Shown here piece after piece: positions 12,301-24,300 of a stretch of DNA of 64,000 nucleotides. Numbering within the stretch: position 1 is the first letter of the stretch; each line of letters opens with the position of its first letter. The stretch is from Typha latifolia (lineage: Eukaryota; Streptophyta; Magnoliopsida; Poales; Typhaceae). Position numbers and translations under genes: made by a program. The stretch spans positions 3,371,001-3,435,000 of the forward strand of contig CM034112.1 of assembly GCA_019914945.1 (NCBI GenBank), read 5' to 3'. The notes beneath the pieces were generated by a model that was not told the origin of the DNA, made no database searches, and saw only the letters and a list, made by a program, of their open reading frames with translations.

Positions 12301-15300
12301 CCGGCGAACTCCGGCGAACTCCAACAAACTCCAGCATATAATTTTTTAATTTTATTTATTTATTTTTCTCTTAGTTTTTTTCATTTCTTCCACTCTCTTC
12401 CTTTTTTTTTCTTTTTCTTCACTGCACCATAGTTTTTCTTTCTTTTGTTTGGTTTTCTCCCACTCGCTCTCTTTCTAATCTCTTCTTCTTTTTGGTTTTC
12501 ATAGCACCATAGTTTTTCTTTCTATATTTTTTCATTTTTTATAATTTTTTTTGAATTTTTAAGAAGTTTTCCTGCATTTTTAAATAATATTTAGAATTTT
12601 ATGTAATTAAAAAGTCCGATCCAATCCAGGCGACCGATATGGCTGACCCAGCCGATATGTATCGTTTTTTCAGAAAGTCAATCCTAATTCTGATCTCAAT
12701 TTTTCGAACCTTGATATAAATGAATGAATTTATGGCCAAATTGATTATTTAAAATGATTCAGGATGTTGACTCCATCTGCATCCTAGTACATACATGATT
12801 TTACCTAGATTTCCATAATTGACCTCATGTTGTTGGAAAAATGGCTTAGTTCATCATTATGATTCATGATGTTGATGGTAATGACATGGTCTATGTTTCA
12901 CTTAGCTTATTATCTCCATGTGTGTGTGTTAGTCAGGACATCTGCATGACTTGGAGAAAGGATTAACTTGCATGCCGATGGTGTGCCGACACATGGCACG
13001 CGGAGTGTTGATGGCACCCTCCTGTGCTGAGGTGTGCCGCCTTGTGCCAACATGTGTTACTGCCTATATTGTCTGTATCACTTGATACAAGTAGGGTATT
13101 GAGCGGCATGTCTTGAGTGCAGCTTGACTCATATTTAGCCTACTCAAGGAGATTGTTTTTTTGTCTCTTTGCTGTAATGCTAATTTTCCAAATTAAAAAG
13201 AAGAAAGGAAGGAGAGAGAGAGAGATCTAGGGGAGGAAGTCGATCCAAGGATAAGAACTTTAATTACCATCAAAAGATAAATCTTTTTTATATTCTCTTC
13301 CTATTTTCTTTGTGAAACAATAAAAGATCCAAACCTAGAATGGGTTTGGAGAGGAGAAACAGAGAAGAGGATTTTGGTAAAGTATTTCTACATGTGAATG
13401 AAAGAGGGGGCTCAACCCTATTTATACAAGATCACCTTAAAATAAGATAAATTAAATGATATATATTCTAATAACTCTAATACACCCCCTCCCCCCTCAA
13501 ACTCAAGGTGGATCATAAATCGAGAGTTTGCTAACTAAACGCTCAAAGTGTGGAAGGGGAAGAGACTTCATGATGAAGTCAGCAATTTGCTCCTCAATGC
13601 TGAGGCGATGGAGTGAAATGATGCTAGCTCGGTACTCCTGGTGAGTATAGTGAATATCGACTTCAATGTGCTTCATCCTCTCATGAAAAATAGACTTTTC
13701 AGCTAACTTTTAACACTATCATTGTCGACATGAAGAGGAGTTGGAAGGTGTAAGGAAACACCCATATCACTAAGGAGACGATGAAGCCAAACAATCTCTT
13801 TAGTTGCTATACACATGGCACGATACTCTAATTCAGTATTGGAGAGTGACACCACATTTTGCTTCTTGCTATGCTAAGAAATCAGGGAGTTTTTAAAGAA
13901 AATGCAGAAGCTAGTAGTAGACTTTTGATCAGACTTGAATGTTGGTAACATATTTCTGCTGAGACAGCAAAAGACCATGAGTTGACTGGGCAATTTTGAT
14001 ACCCAAAAAATACCGAAGAGGACCGAGGTCCTTTATCTCAAACTGACGCTGAAGATGCTGCTGAAGGGAGCAGATACCGACCGAGTCATCTCCGGTGATA
14101 ATCATATCATCGACATATAGAAGAAGGATGACTCGACCTTGAGCAGAAGAACGCAAAAACATAGATGGCTCAGAGAGGCTCTCTCGAAATTTTTAGGCTG
14201 TGAAAACACTATGAAATCAATTAAACCAGGCACGAGGGGCCTACTTAAGCCCATAGATAGCTTGTCGTTGTCGACAAATATGACTTGGAGGAAGAGAGAA
14301 ACTAGGTGGAGGGTCTATGTATACCTCTTCGTCAAGAAGACTATGAAGAAATGCATTCTTCATGTCCATCTGGTGTAAAGGCCATTGGCGACTAGAAGAT
14401 GCAACAAGAAGAGTGCGGACAGAAGTCATCCGGGCAACTGGAGCAAAGGTTTCCTCATAGTCTATCTCGTATTCTTGAGTGAAGCCCCGAGCAACTAGAC
14501 GAGGTTTGCACCTAGCAATGGATCCATCTGGAGTGACAGATGGAAGTGATAGTAAAGAAGTATCTATGGGTAGAGGAGCATCAGGCAAGTAGGGGGCTGA
14601 TGGTGGGGCTGAGGTAACGACATCCGAGGGGACGGAAGATAGGATAGGTGTGGGTAGATCTAGAAATGATAAGTCTGAGGGAGCCAAAGCATCGGAGGTG
14701 AAGAAGGGTATCTCTTCCAGAAAGGTGGCATGACGTGATATCCCAAGACGATGAGCATAAGTGTCATAACAACGATAACCTTTATGCTCATGAATATATC
14801 CTAGGAAGACAATTAGCTGCCCGAGGGGACAACTTGTTACGTTCACCTGGAGGAAGAAGAACAAAACATGTGCACCAAAAAACACGAAGATGACCATGCG
14901 AGGGTGAAGTACCATAGAGACGATTGTAACACTATCAAGGACAGATGATGGGTTTGATTGATAAGATAGAGCAGTGAGAAGAGACTCAGCCCAATAAGAG
15001 CGAGGAACAGAAGCCTCAAGGAGGTGAGCACGAGTGGTCTCAAGGAGATAGTGATGCTTTGGTTTGGCAACAACATTCTGAGCAGTGGTATAGGGACATG
15101 CTTGTTGAGGTAGGGTGCCAGCAGAAGCATGAATAGAATGAAACTCAAATAAAAGATACTCACGAGCACCATCAGATCAGAAGATCCTAATAGATCGGCC
15201 GAACTGAGTAAGAATCAAGGAAGAGAAATCACCGTAGATCTAACATACCTCAGAACGCTGATGCATGAGGTAAACCTAAGTGAAACGAGAGAAATTATCA

Positions 15301-18300
15301 ATGAAACAAACATAATAAAGAAAACCAAGACCCGAAGAGAGCAAAGCAGGACCCAAAATATCAGAGTGCACAAGATGAAAAGGGGAATTAAAGATTTTCT
15401 CACTAAGAGAAAAAGAAAGGGCCCAGTGTTCTGCCAACCTGCAGCCAGTACAAGGAGACAGACGGGAAAAATGACTACTGCCTAAGCACCCTGACCGGGA
15501 TAAGGTTTTGAGATGCTGACTCGATACATGACCTAAACGTCGATGCCATAGATCTAAAATAAAGAAAGGAGTGATTGGACAAGCACTGGGATGAGGTGAT
15601 GGAAGGTGAAGCTGATCCAGGTAGTAAAGCCCGTGAATCCAACTACTGATCTCAATTCTATGGCCTGTAGATGGGTCCTGCATAACACAAGAGGTAGAAG
15701 AGAAGGATATAGTTTAACCAGAGTCAGAAAGCTGAGTAATAAAAATAAGACTCATGGTTAGTCCGGGAACAAGCCAGACATTAGATAAAGTAAGACGACG
15801 AGTAGGATCCGTGGATGGGGTGATGTGACCAATGTGAGAAATAGGATAATGGGTCCTATCAGCTGTGTGAATATGAGGAAAAGCGAGTGGGGTAGGTGTG
15901 AGGCTAGTAAAAATGGAGGAGTCACCAGTCATATGATGTGAGGCACCCGAATAAAAAATTCAAGGTTTAGTCATATCAGAGGCAGCAGAGACAGAAGTAG
16001 AGGCACTAGTGAAACTGATAGCTCCATGAATGAGCTGCTAAATTTGTTGGAGCTATGGATTATTGAAGGTGGGATCAGTGGAGTGAAGAGATGGATCGGT
16101 GCTTGGATCAACAATTGAGTAAGACAAGTGACGACTCTTGTTCTTACTTGATCCCCTTTTGCTAGAACTGAGAATAAGCTCAGGATGAAGTCGATAGCGG
16201 TGAGCGGCAAGATGACCAGGACGGCCATAATGAGTGCACATAGGTCGCGATGAGTGATACTCTTGTCCCGAAACAATAGTGATGCAAGCAGCAGTACAAA
16301 TGTCAAGATGGACTAATATAAGGGCAAGTGTAGCACTAAGCACACTCTCTATGGTGACAGAAGGTTGTGCATGCATAATCTACTGAGAGGGCAAGAGACG
16401 CTGCCTAAGCTCCTCAGCTTGTAGTTCAGCTATGGCACTGTCCAGGCTGGGGAGAGTGGAGCGGTGCAACAAATAACGAGTAAGATCCTCAAATTTCGGA
16501 CGAAGGGCAGACAAGAACTCCATCAAGTGATCCTCGTCACGATGGCACTAAGCAGCCACCGAGTCAGTAGGGCAGAAAGTAGGCTCCATTGACGTGAGCT
16601 TACGCCAGATGTCAGTCATGTGGGCATAAAAATCCTGGATAGTGAGCTGACCCTGTCTAGCCTCGTGGGCATCGCGATGAAGTTGAAAGCACCGCATCAG
16701 ACTCGATTGAACGAATTGATGACTGAGATGGGTCCAGATAGCCTGAGCAGAAGACAAAGTCTGAAGAATAGGCCGAAACGATCGATCAACCTATAGAATG
16801 AGGTAGGTGCAGATTTCCATGTCATTCAGGGCCCACTTATTATACTCTGGAGACGGAATTTCTGACTGAATAGTCTTGAGTGTGTCGAACTTAGAAGAAG
16901 CCATAATAGTAGTATGGATGATAGTGCGAGGGGGAGCACACCCCGCAGAGATGCCGTCAATGTGTCAGAGAAGACATCGTCTGCGAAGGACGATCTCAAT
17001 GGAAGAGGCCCATGTGATCCAGTCCCGCTGAGTGACAAGTAGAAATCCAACTAGTGATACACTCTCACGACTGACCAGGATATAAGACGCCATTGGAAGG
17101 GATGAAAATCTATCAAACGCCTTGAGGGCGATTCGAAATTTTTCCGCTCGGGCCTTTCTTCGAACACTTGGAGTGCGAAAAAATTAATTTCAGTTCTCAA
17201 TCAACAGTTGCGTTATCTTCATTGTTTGGATGAACAAAAGCAAGGAATAGCCTTCACTTAGATTGAGTGAGTGAGAAAAAATGGTCGGATGAACAATACC
17301 ACAGCCATTGGAGGACGGCTTCACTGACAGCAAATGGAGAGCAATGCGGCAGGGAGAGCAGCAGCACAGTTGATGGAAGTAGGCTACAACTGGAGTGGAG
17401 TGAAGACGGAGCTCACCGATGGCAGCAGCAAGCATTTGGTCAAAACCGAGCTCGAGGAAGGTGACCAGTGAAGGAGGGAGCTCAATGGCAGCAGCCAAGA
17501 GATTTAGGGAGGCGATGAAGCTCAAACCTCCCCTCTAATGACCGTACTCTTGAGTGGAAAAGGGGAGCGACCACCTTCTCTCCAATGGGAGGGCTCGAGC
17601 TGCGATGTCAGGGCTACCGGTGATTGAAGGGGGCGGCTGAGAGAGCTCACCGGCGGCAGCAAGGTATTTGGTCGAACCCGAGCTCGAGGAAGGCAACCGG
17701 TGAAGAAAGAAGAGCTGCCCCTCTAACAACGACATCCTCGACTGGAAGGAAGGCACGACAGGCAGTGACGACAGGCATCGACCTCTAACAGCGATGCCCT
17801 CGACTGGAAGGAAGGCGCAACGGCTGTGATGAGGTCCTCCGGTGAGGAAGAGAACAAAAAATTGTTTTGCTCGCTTGGAACGGTGAAGTCCAAGGGCAGC
17901 TGAAAGAAAATCTTAGAGATCGGAGAGCTCTAATACCATGAAACAATAAAAGATCCAAACCTAGAATGGGTTTGGAGAGAGGAGAGAGGAGAGAGAGAGA
18001 AAAGAGGGTGAAGTATTTCTTCATGTGAATGAAAGAGAGGGCTCAACCCTATTTATACAAGATCACCTTAAAATAAGATAGATTAAATGATATATATTCT
18101 AATAACTCTAATACTTTGGTTTAGAAACGAAATCTGAGAATAATCATCCTAGATGTAGGAAAAATGCAAAATGAACTATTAAAGTTAAATCTTTCATTTT
18201 TAAGAGTCATTCTATATAAGATATCTAGGATTTTGTGCTAGGTCTATATAAAATACTCTTTAAGACATAGGAATTAAAGGGAAATGAAAATTATTTGATA

Positions 18301-21300
18301 TTATGTGTTGAATCATATTTCTACTTGAATGTTATTATATTTAGGTTTTTTACAACATTATCTAGAGATAAAAGACTCCAATGTAGCATTTAATACATAT
18401 ATAAGAACTTAAAAAATATATAAATATCCTAAAAAACTTAATTAGAGGTGTGCTAGTGTGCCAGAGGTAACACACTAGGCATGCTGATTGTCACGACACG
18501 TGCTATTGGCATAGTGATCCTTGCTCTTATTATACATTACTTAAATAAACACTGAAACAGTCACTTTTCACTATGTTCGTAACTTTGGTGAGACAGATAA
18601 TTTTGTCATCTAGTACAAGACTGCACGTATTCTTTTAAGAGCACATGGAATGATTTCTTAACAACTAAAATATTACCTTAAGTTCATTATTTTAGCCCCA
18701 TTTAATATTTCTGATGTTTCTTGAATTAGATGAATGAAAAGATTTATGTCTAGCTGAGCCACATTATGCACATGATTACATTTGTATAAAATCCTGATTA
18801 TTTTGATTTTTGAGTGGTCAAACCAACATAATCCATTCAGCTTCCTCACAATTGCAGGAACAATTCTTTATTATGAAACCGGATGAGATTGTTAGTCGTT
18901 CTTTCTACCTATATCCAACAACAGATCAAGCTTCTAAATATAAATGTGCAGGTAAGTTGCAAATAGAAGCAAAATGAGATGATTTATCATTTATTACATG
19001 TGGGATGATAGTTAAGTTTTTATTTACACCTTGTGTGCAACCTTTTTTGTGTTTGAATGCAGCTATTTTGAAGGATTCTGACTTTGCTGAAGCTGACCGA
19101 GCAGAATGCATGTTCACTACTACAGCTACTATTCTTGATAATGGATCACAGGTTTCACATATTTCCTAAAACTTGCTCCTGATTTAGAATTTTATCATTC
19201 ATGACAAAAATGTTTCTTGCTTGCGTCTAATAGATCAGGTCTTTGGAAAGCTATGTATGTGAGTCTCAGTCTTAACTATGTTTTGTACGAGTCTTTGTCT
19301 CTATGGATTAATTTTTCAAAATTAGTTGCCTGCCAGTAAATCGAAAGGTTTTGTAATAAATGCCAATAGTGGAATTCCTGAAGAGAAAAATAGATGGAGT
19401 GCATGACTGCCTATACCACAATAAAATTTGAGATTCATGAAGTCTTAACATTTAATTTTCAACATCCACAATATAAAAGAACTATGTATATATATATATC
19501 AATAACTGCAAGTCAATTAATAAAAACTCCTAAGGATATTAAAGAAGTTTAGCAGCAGGTAGCCAATGCCTTCCAAAATAACTAATGCGACAAAAAAAAC
19601 ATTAATCAAAGTCCTAAGTGGGGTAAAAGTGTCCTGGTACACCACATTTATTTGTGAATGCCTATCATCATCAAGAAATGTTAAGAGAGTTCGATGAGCT
19701 AACATCTTTAGTTCAGTAAGTGAAACAACTCTGTATAAATATAATAGCAAGTGAACCATAATCTATAAAGCATGATTTTAAAATATAAAGTTCAACAATT
19801 TGTAATACATGGATAATATATGACATAAAGGTAAGCATACTCATAACATGAATAATTTAGTACTAAATAACCAACTGATAATATGCTCAAATTTCATTAT
19901 ATGGAATCTTTCAATTTCAAATAAATATTATATTTCTCTTTCTCGGATTTGCGCTTGGGATGCACATCAACTAGAAATCAAGGATTGCCTTGCTGTTGGC
20001 ACGTGCCGTACTAGTAGTCGGTCGACATGGTTGCGTGCCAACACATGATACGGCTAAGAAGAATAAGGAGAAAAAAAGGAAAGGAGACAAGAGAGGAAAA
20101 AAACCGAAGAGAGAAGAAAGACACCTGTTGGAAGTCCTTACCACTAATTATTCCTCTTAGTCGCTGCCATTGCTAGGGCTTCTTAGCAAAGGAAAGGGGA
20201 AGAAGATGATAGGTTAATGTCTTTCATAACGGATCTTACCTTTACGTGATAATGAATCCTAACTTAAGTAATATATTAGTGGATCCTAGCTTAATTGATA
20301 ATGGATCTAACTTAAGTGATATATTGGTGGATCCTAACTTAAGTGGTTATGGATCCCAACTTCAGTAATATGTTAATGGATAGTAACCTTCGGCCAATCC
20401 CAAGTGATATATTAATGGATTGTTATCGTGGAAGCCAGTTTCGGCTGAACTTGAGTGGGATCAGCTAATACTCGATCCATATCGGTCGAGATTGACCGTA
20501 TCAAACTAAAATTAGGAGAGAGAAAGGGAGAAAGAGGCAGGATAATAAGAAAGGAAAGGAGAAAGATAGGAGAGTGAGAGAGGGGGTAAGGAGCTTGTCA
20601 GAGAGAAAGAGAGAGAATATAACAGAAAATAGCACATTTAAGGTTGTCAAAGGTCGATAGAGCTGAATCTACGTCGGAAGAGTTCATCGGACGTTAATAG
20701 AGGTCGAAACTATGTCAGAGAAGCATTTTCTTAGGAGAGAGAGAGTAGGAAAGGAGTAAGAGTGCTAGGAAGAGAGAGAAGGGAGACGGAGAGAGAGAGA
20801 GGGAGAGAAGGGAGTCGGAGAAGGAGGGGTTCTTTTAGGGAGAGAGTTAATGGGAGAGAGAGTTAATAAGAGGAGAAAGTTAGTGTGAGAGAGAGTTTGA
20901 TAAGAGAAGTTAGTGGGAGAGGGTAAAATTTTATTCTTTTTGGTGAGGAGGAGAAGGAGTGAGTGGTAGAGAGGGAGATAGAGATTGAGAAAATTTATCT
21001 TAAAATATAGACTGATACGGACAGCCGATTAATACGTATCGTTTTTTGAAATAGCCGATCCTGATCTTGATTATGATACTTAGAACCTTGATAGTAACCT
21101 ATTATAATGGATTATATTCACTATCCACTATCATTTAACTTTTCCATCTTTTTTTTATCAACCCGATCTTGGAATCATGACGAACTATATACCCCCATAG
21201 ACTTGAGATAAACAAAGCTTTAACAATAACTATCAAACTCCGCAATTTAAAGAAACTCAAAATGTGTTTAATAAATCAAATTCAAAAACTCCCAAAAATA

Positions 21301-24300
21301 TAAAGATACCCAAGCTATATTATACAACCAATATCTTCCAAATAAAACTAAGACAATGGATAGTTTTTCAAATTGAAACTGAAACGACTATTATAACTGA
21401 AGATAGAAAAGCAAATATCCTAAGTGGAGGTAAATTCATTAAAGGAGTTTAATGAGCTAAGAGGTATAGCTCAGTGGGTGAATCCATGCATAAGCCAGTA
21501 AAACCAGAATTTATATGACATAATATAAAATCAAAGCTCAACATTTAATAACAATAACTAGCATGCTCACAATGTGAATAATAAAGCACGAGTAATAACA
21601 ATGCAAATAATCAATTGATAATATACTAAATTTCATTGTACATAACTTTTCAATCTTAGTAAATGTCAAATGTCTCATTTTGGAACTATGGTGGTAAATC
21701 CACATCAACTAGAATTCAATTTGAGAAGATGATTGGGTCTTTTCTTTATAGCTGATCCGATTAGGGTCATCAAAAGGTGTCACTATATGATAAACACACT
21801 CTGTTATTTTTACTAACCTCTGAGAGAGATTAGGGTCACCTTAAGGATATTTCTAGTATAATCTGAGACTATTTTTTAACCTCGTCAGAGTTATTTAAAT
21901 GTATTATAGGCTAATTGAGAATAAGTTTGTTCCCTGAACTTCAAGATAGACTTGAGTCACCATATAGAGATGTATGATGAATATCTAGCTTGGGTCTATT
22001 CTCAAAGTCCTATCTACTTATAAGTTATAACCAAGGTTCGTCGGATTAGGCAGACCCCAATCCCGATCAATGGCCGATCCCAGTCAAATGACTGGAATCG
22101 ATATTTGACTGGAATCGGCCAGGATCGGCTGGTTTTGATCAAACTAGGCCAGATCCATTATGGATATGACTAGGAGATATCAACTATTGATATCCCCAAG
22201 CTCTTTCCCTTTCTCTCTTTACTCTTTTCTTCTTACTCTCTCTTTCACTCTTTTCTCCTTTTATTCTCACTCTCACTTTCTAACGGAGAAATCTAGCTCC
22301 AACGAACTATGGTTCATCAAATATTCATTGTTTGGAACAATTACATGATCCATATACTGGTTATTTTCCTTCTCAAGATCCTCCTCAGTATCCTCAGACA
22401 CAAGATCCACATATTGATTATTATCCTCTTCAAATTCAACAAGATCTATTTGATATGAATAATATAATGCAATCACTTTTTGGAGCACCAGACCCTAGGC
22501 ATCATTATTTTCAAATTTATGGTGATTATGATGATGACCACATAGATTTACGAGAGTTAACTCGGTATTCATCATATTTTGTCTTTTGATGTACTTTTAA
22601 ATAATTATTATTTTCTTATTTTTTTGTCATGTTTTCTAAATTTTTAAAAAAATTTCTGCATTTTTAAATAATATTAAGAATTTAATATAATTAAAAAAAA
22701 TTTGATGCAATCTAGGTGACTGATACGGCCAATCCGGCCGATACGTGTCATTTTTTCGTAAGGCCGATCCCGATCTCGATCCCGATTTTTCTAACCTTGG
22801 TTATAACTAATGTTCAGCTAAGTGCACGAAGATTACTATTTCACAAAGTCAAAATCGAGATCGGGATCATAATCAACCTTTCGAAAAAATGATACATATT
22901 GGTCGTATCAGTTGCCTGGATCGGATCATACTTTTTTTAATTACATAACATTCTAAATATTATTTAAAAATGTAGAAAATTTTCTAAAAATTTAGAAAAC
23001 ATGACAAAAAATAAAATAATAATTATTTATGAGCCCTAAAATTAAATAAAAGTACTAACTTACTCAAAAGTCAAAACTTTGATGAATATGGAACTCTCTC
23101 TTAAATTTCTCTAGTTGTCGTCATCATAATCATCATAACTTTGTAAATAATGATAAAATAATGATATCTAGAGTCTAGTGCTCTAAAGAGTGATTGCATC
23201 ATATCATTCATATCAAATAAATCTTGTTGTCTCTAAAGAGGATAATAATCAATATGTAGATCTTGTGTCTGGATCATATGATGATTCCAAACAATAAATA
23301 CTTAATGAACCATAGTTCGTTGGAATTTGCTGGAGTGAGATTTGCGTCGCCGAAGTTCGTTGGAGCTAGATCTCTCCATTGGAAAGTGAGAGTGAGAAGA
23401 AAAGGAGAAAGGAGTGAAAGAGAGAGCGAGGGAGTGAGAAGAAAAGAGTAAAGAGAGAAAGAGTTTGGTCCCCGGGTCAAATCCATAATGGATTTGGCAC
23501 GGTTTAATCAAAATCGGCCGATCCTGGCCGATCACAATCATTTGATTGGGATTGAGCCTGGATCGAGATCGGTTCTTGCCAATCCGACGAACCTTGGCGT
23601 GAAGTAGAATATTGCACGAAGATAATACAATGGCATAACAACATGAAATATGAGGCGAATAAATACGTGAGTGAATCCACTCACTTAAGGTCCTAGTGAA
23701 ACAACTCAAATCAATAATGCAAGTACGATCTTCAACTTTATCTATAAATAAATTTATATTTCATTTTAACAATATACAAATATTTAAAACTACAACTGGA
23801 TTACTTTGGATAAAAAACCAAGCCCTAGTCTTTTGGACTAGGGCCCAGCTACCGAGCTCACCCAAACCTAATTGTGTTAGGGTGAACTGAACCCTCTGCC
23901 TTCTCTCTTGATGTAGAGGAAAGGGAAGAAGAAGGCTAGGCCTAGCCTGGGAGATGGCCATTGTCGCTTTCACTGTCGGCATGCCAAATGATGACCCGAA
24001 ACTACTCTTCAAGGTTAGCATAAGCTACAAGAGGTGGAGAAAGAGGTTAACCCAATTGGCTGACGGGGATGAACTCCACTCTATGATTGGCAATTGGGCC
24101 CTTCCCTGGCCCAACTTGTTGGTTGGGATTGGGCTTTGGCCTAGCTTGAGTTGTTTGGTGAGTGGGTTGTGGGCTCGCCGCCTAGCCCAAAGCCTTGGGC
24201 TTGGTTTTTGACTTAAAGTAATTAGTTGTATGTTTTAAAAATTTGTATATCGTTAGATTGAAATAAAAATTTATTTATAGATAAAGGTGAAGATTTTACT

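Larger units (their letters stand above)
13313..18113 (-). mobile_element. Near full-length Ty1-copia retrotransposon, coding region broken
   Basis: LTRs lie at 13313-13484 and 17939-18113, with the primer site just inside the right LTR. On the - strand the domains run in copia order. Gag (17050-16380) includes [15 protein letters not shown], and a zinc knuckle near 16260-16200 has lost cysteines ([15 protein letters not shown]). A protease/pre-integrase part lies at 16306-15714. Integrase (15683-15215) shows [14 protein letters not shown] (14915-14241) shows [20 protein letters not shown]. The catalytic YVDDM is at 14162-13929, and RNase H below 13928 shows [14 protein letters not shown]. 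Many stops separate the domains, so no full polyprotein is possible. CTTTG flanks it at 13308-13312 and 18114-18118. It is antisense in the HAP2 intron 10114-18857 and nested in an older repeat. Confidence 0.92.

Noticed and set aside
21460..21490. TATAGCTCAGTGGGTGAATC, like a tRNA A box
   Set aside because: No B box or cloverleaf follows, and the same words occur at the matching place in the LTR at 53700-55938.
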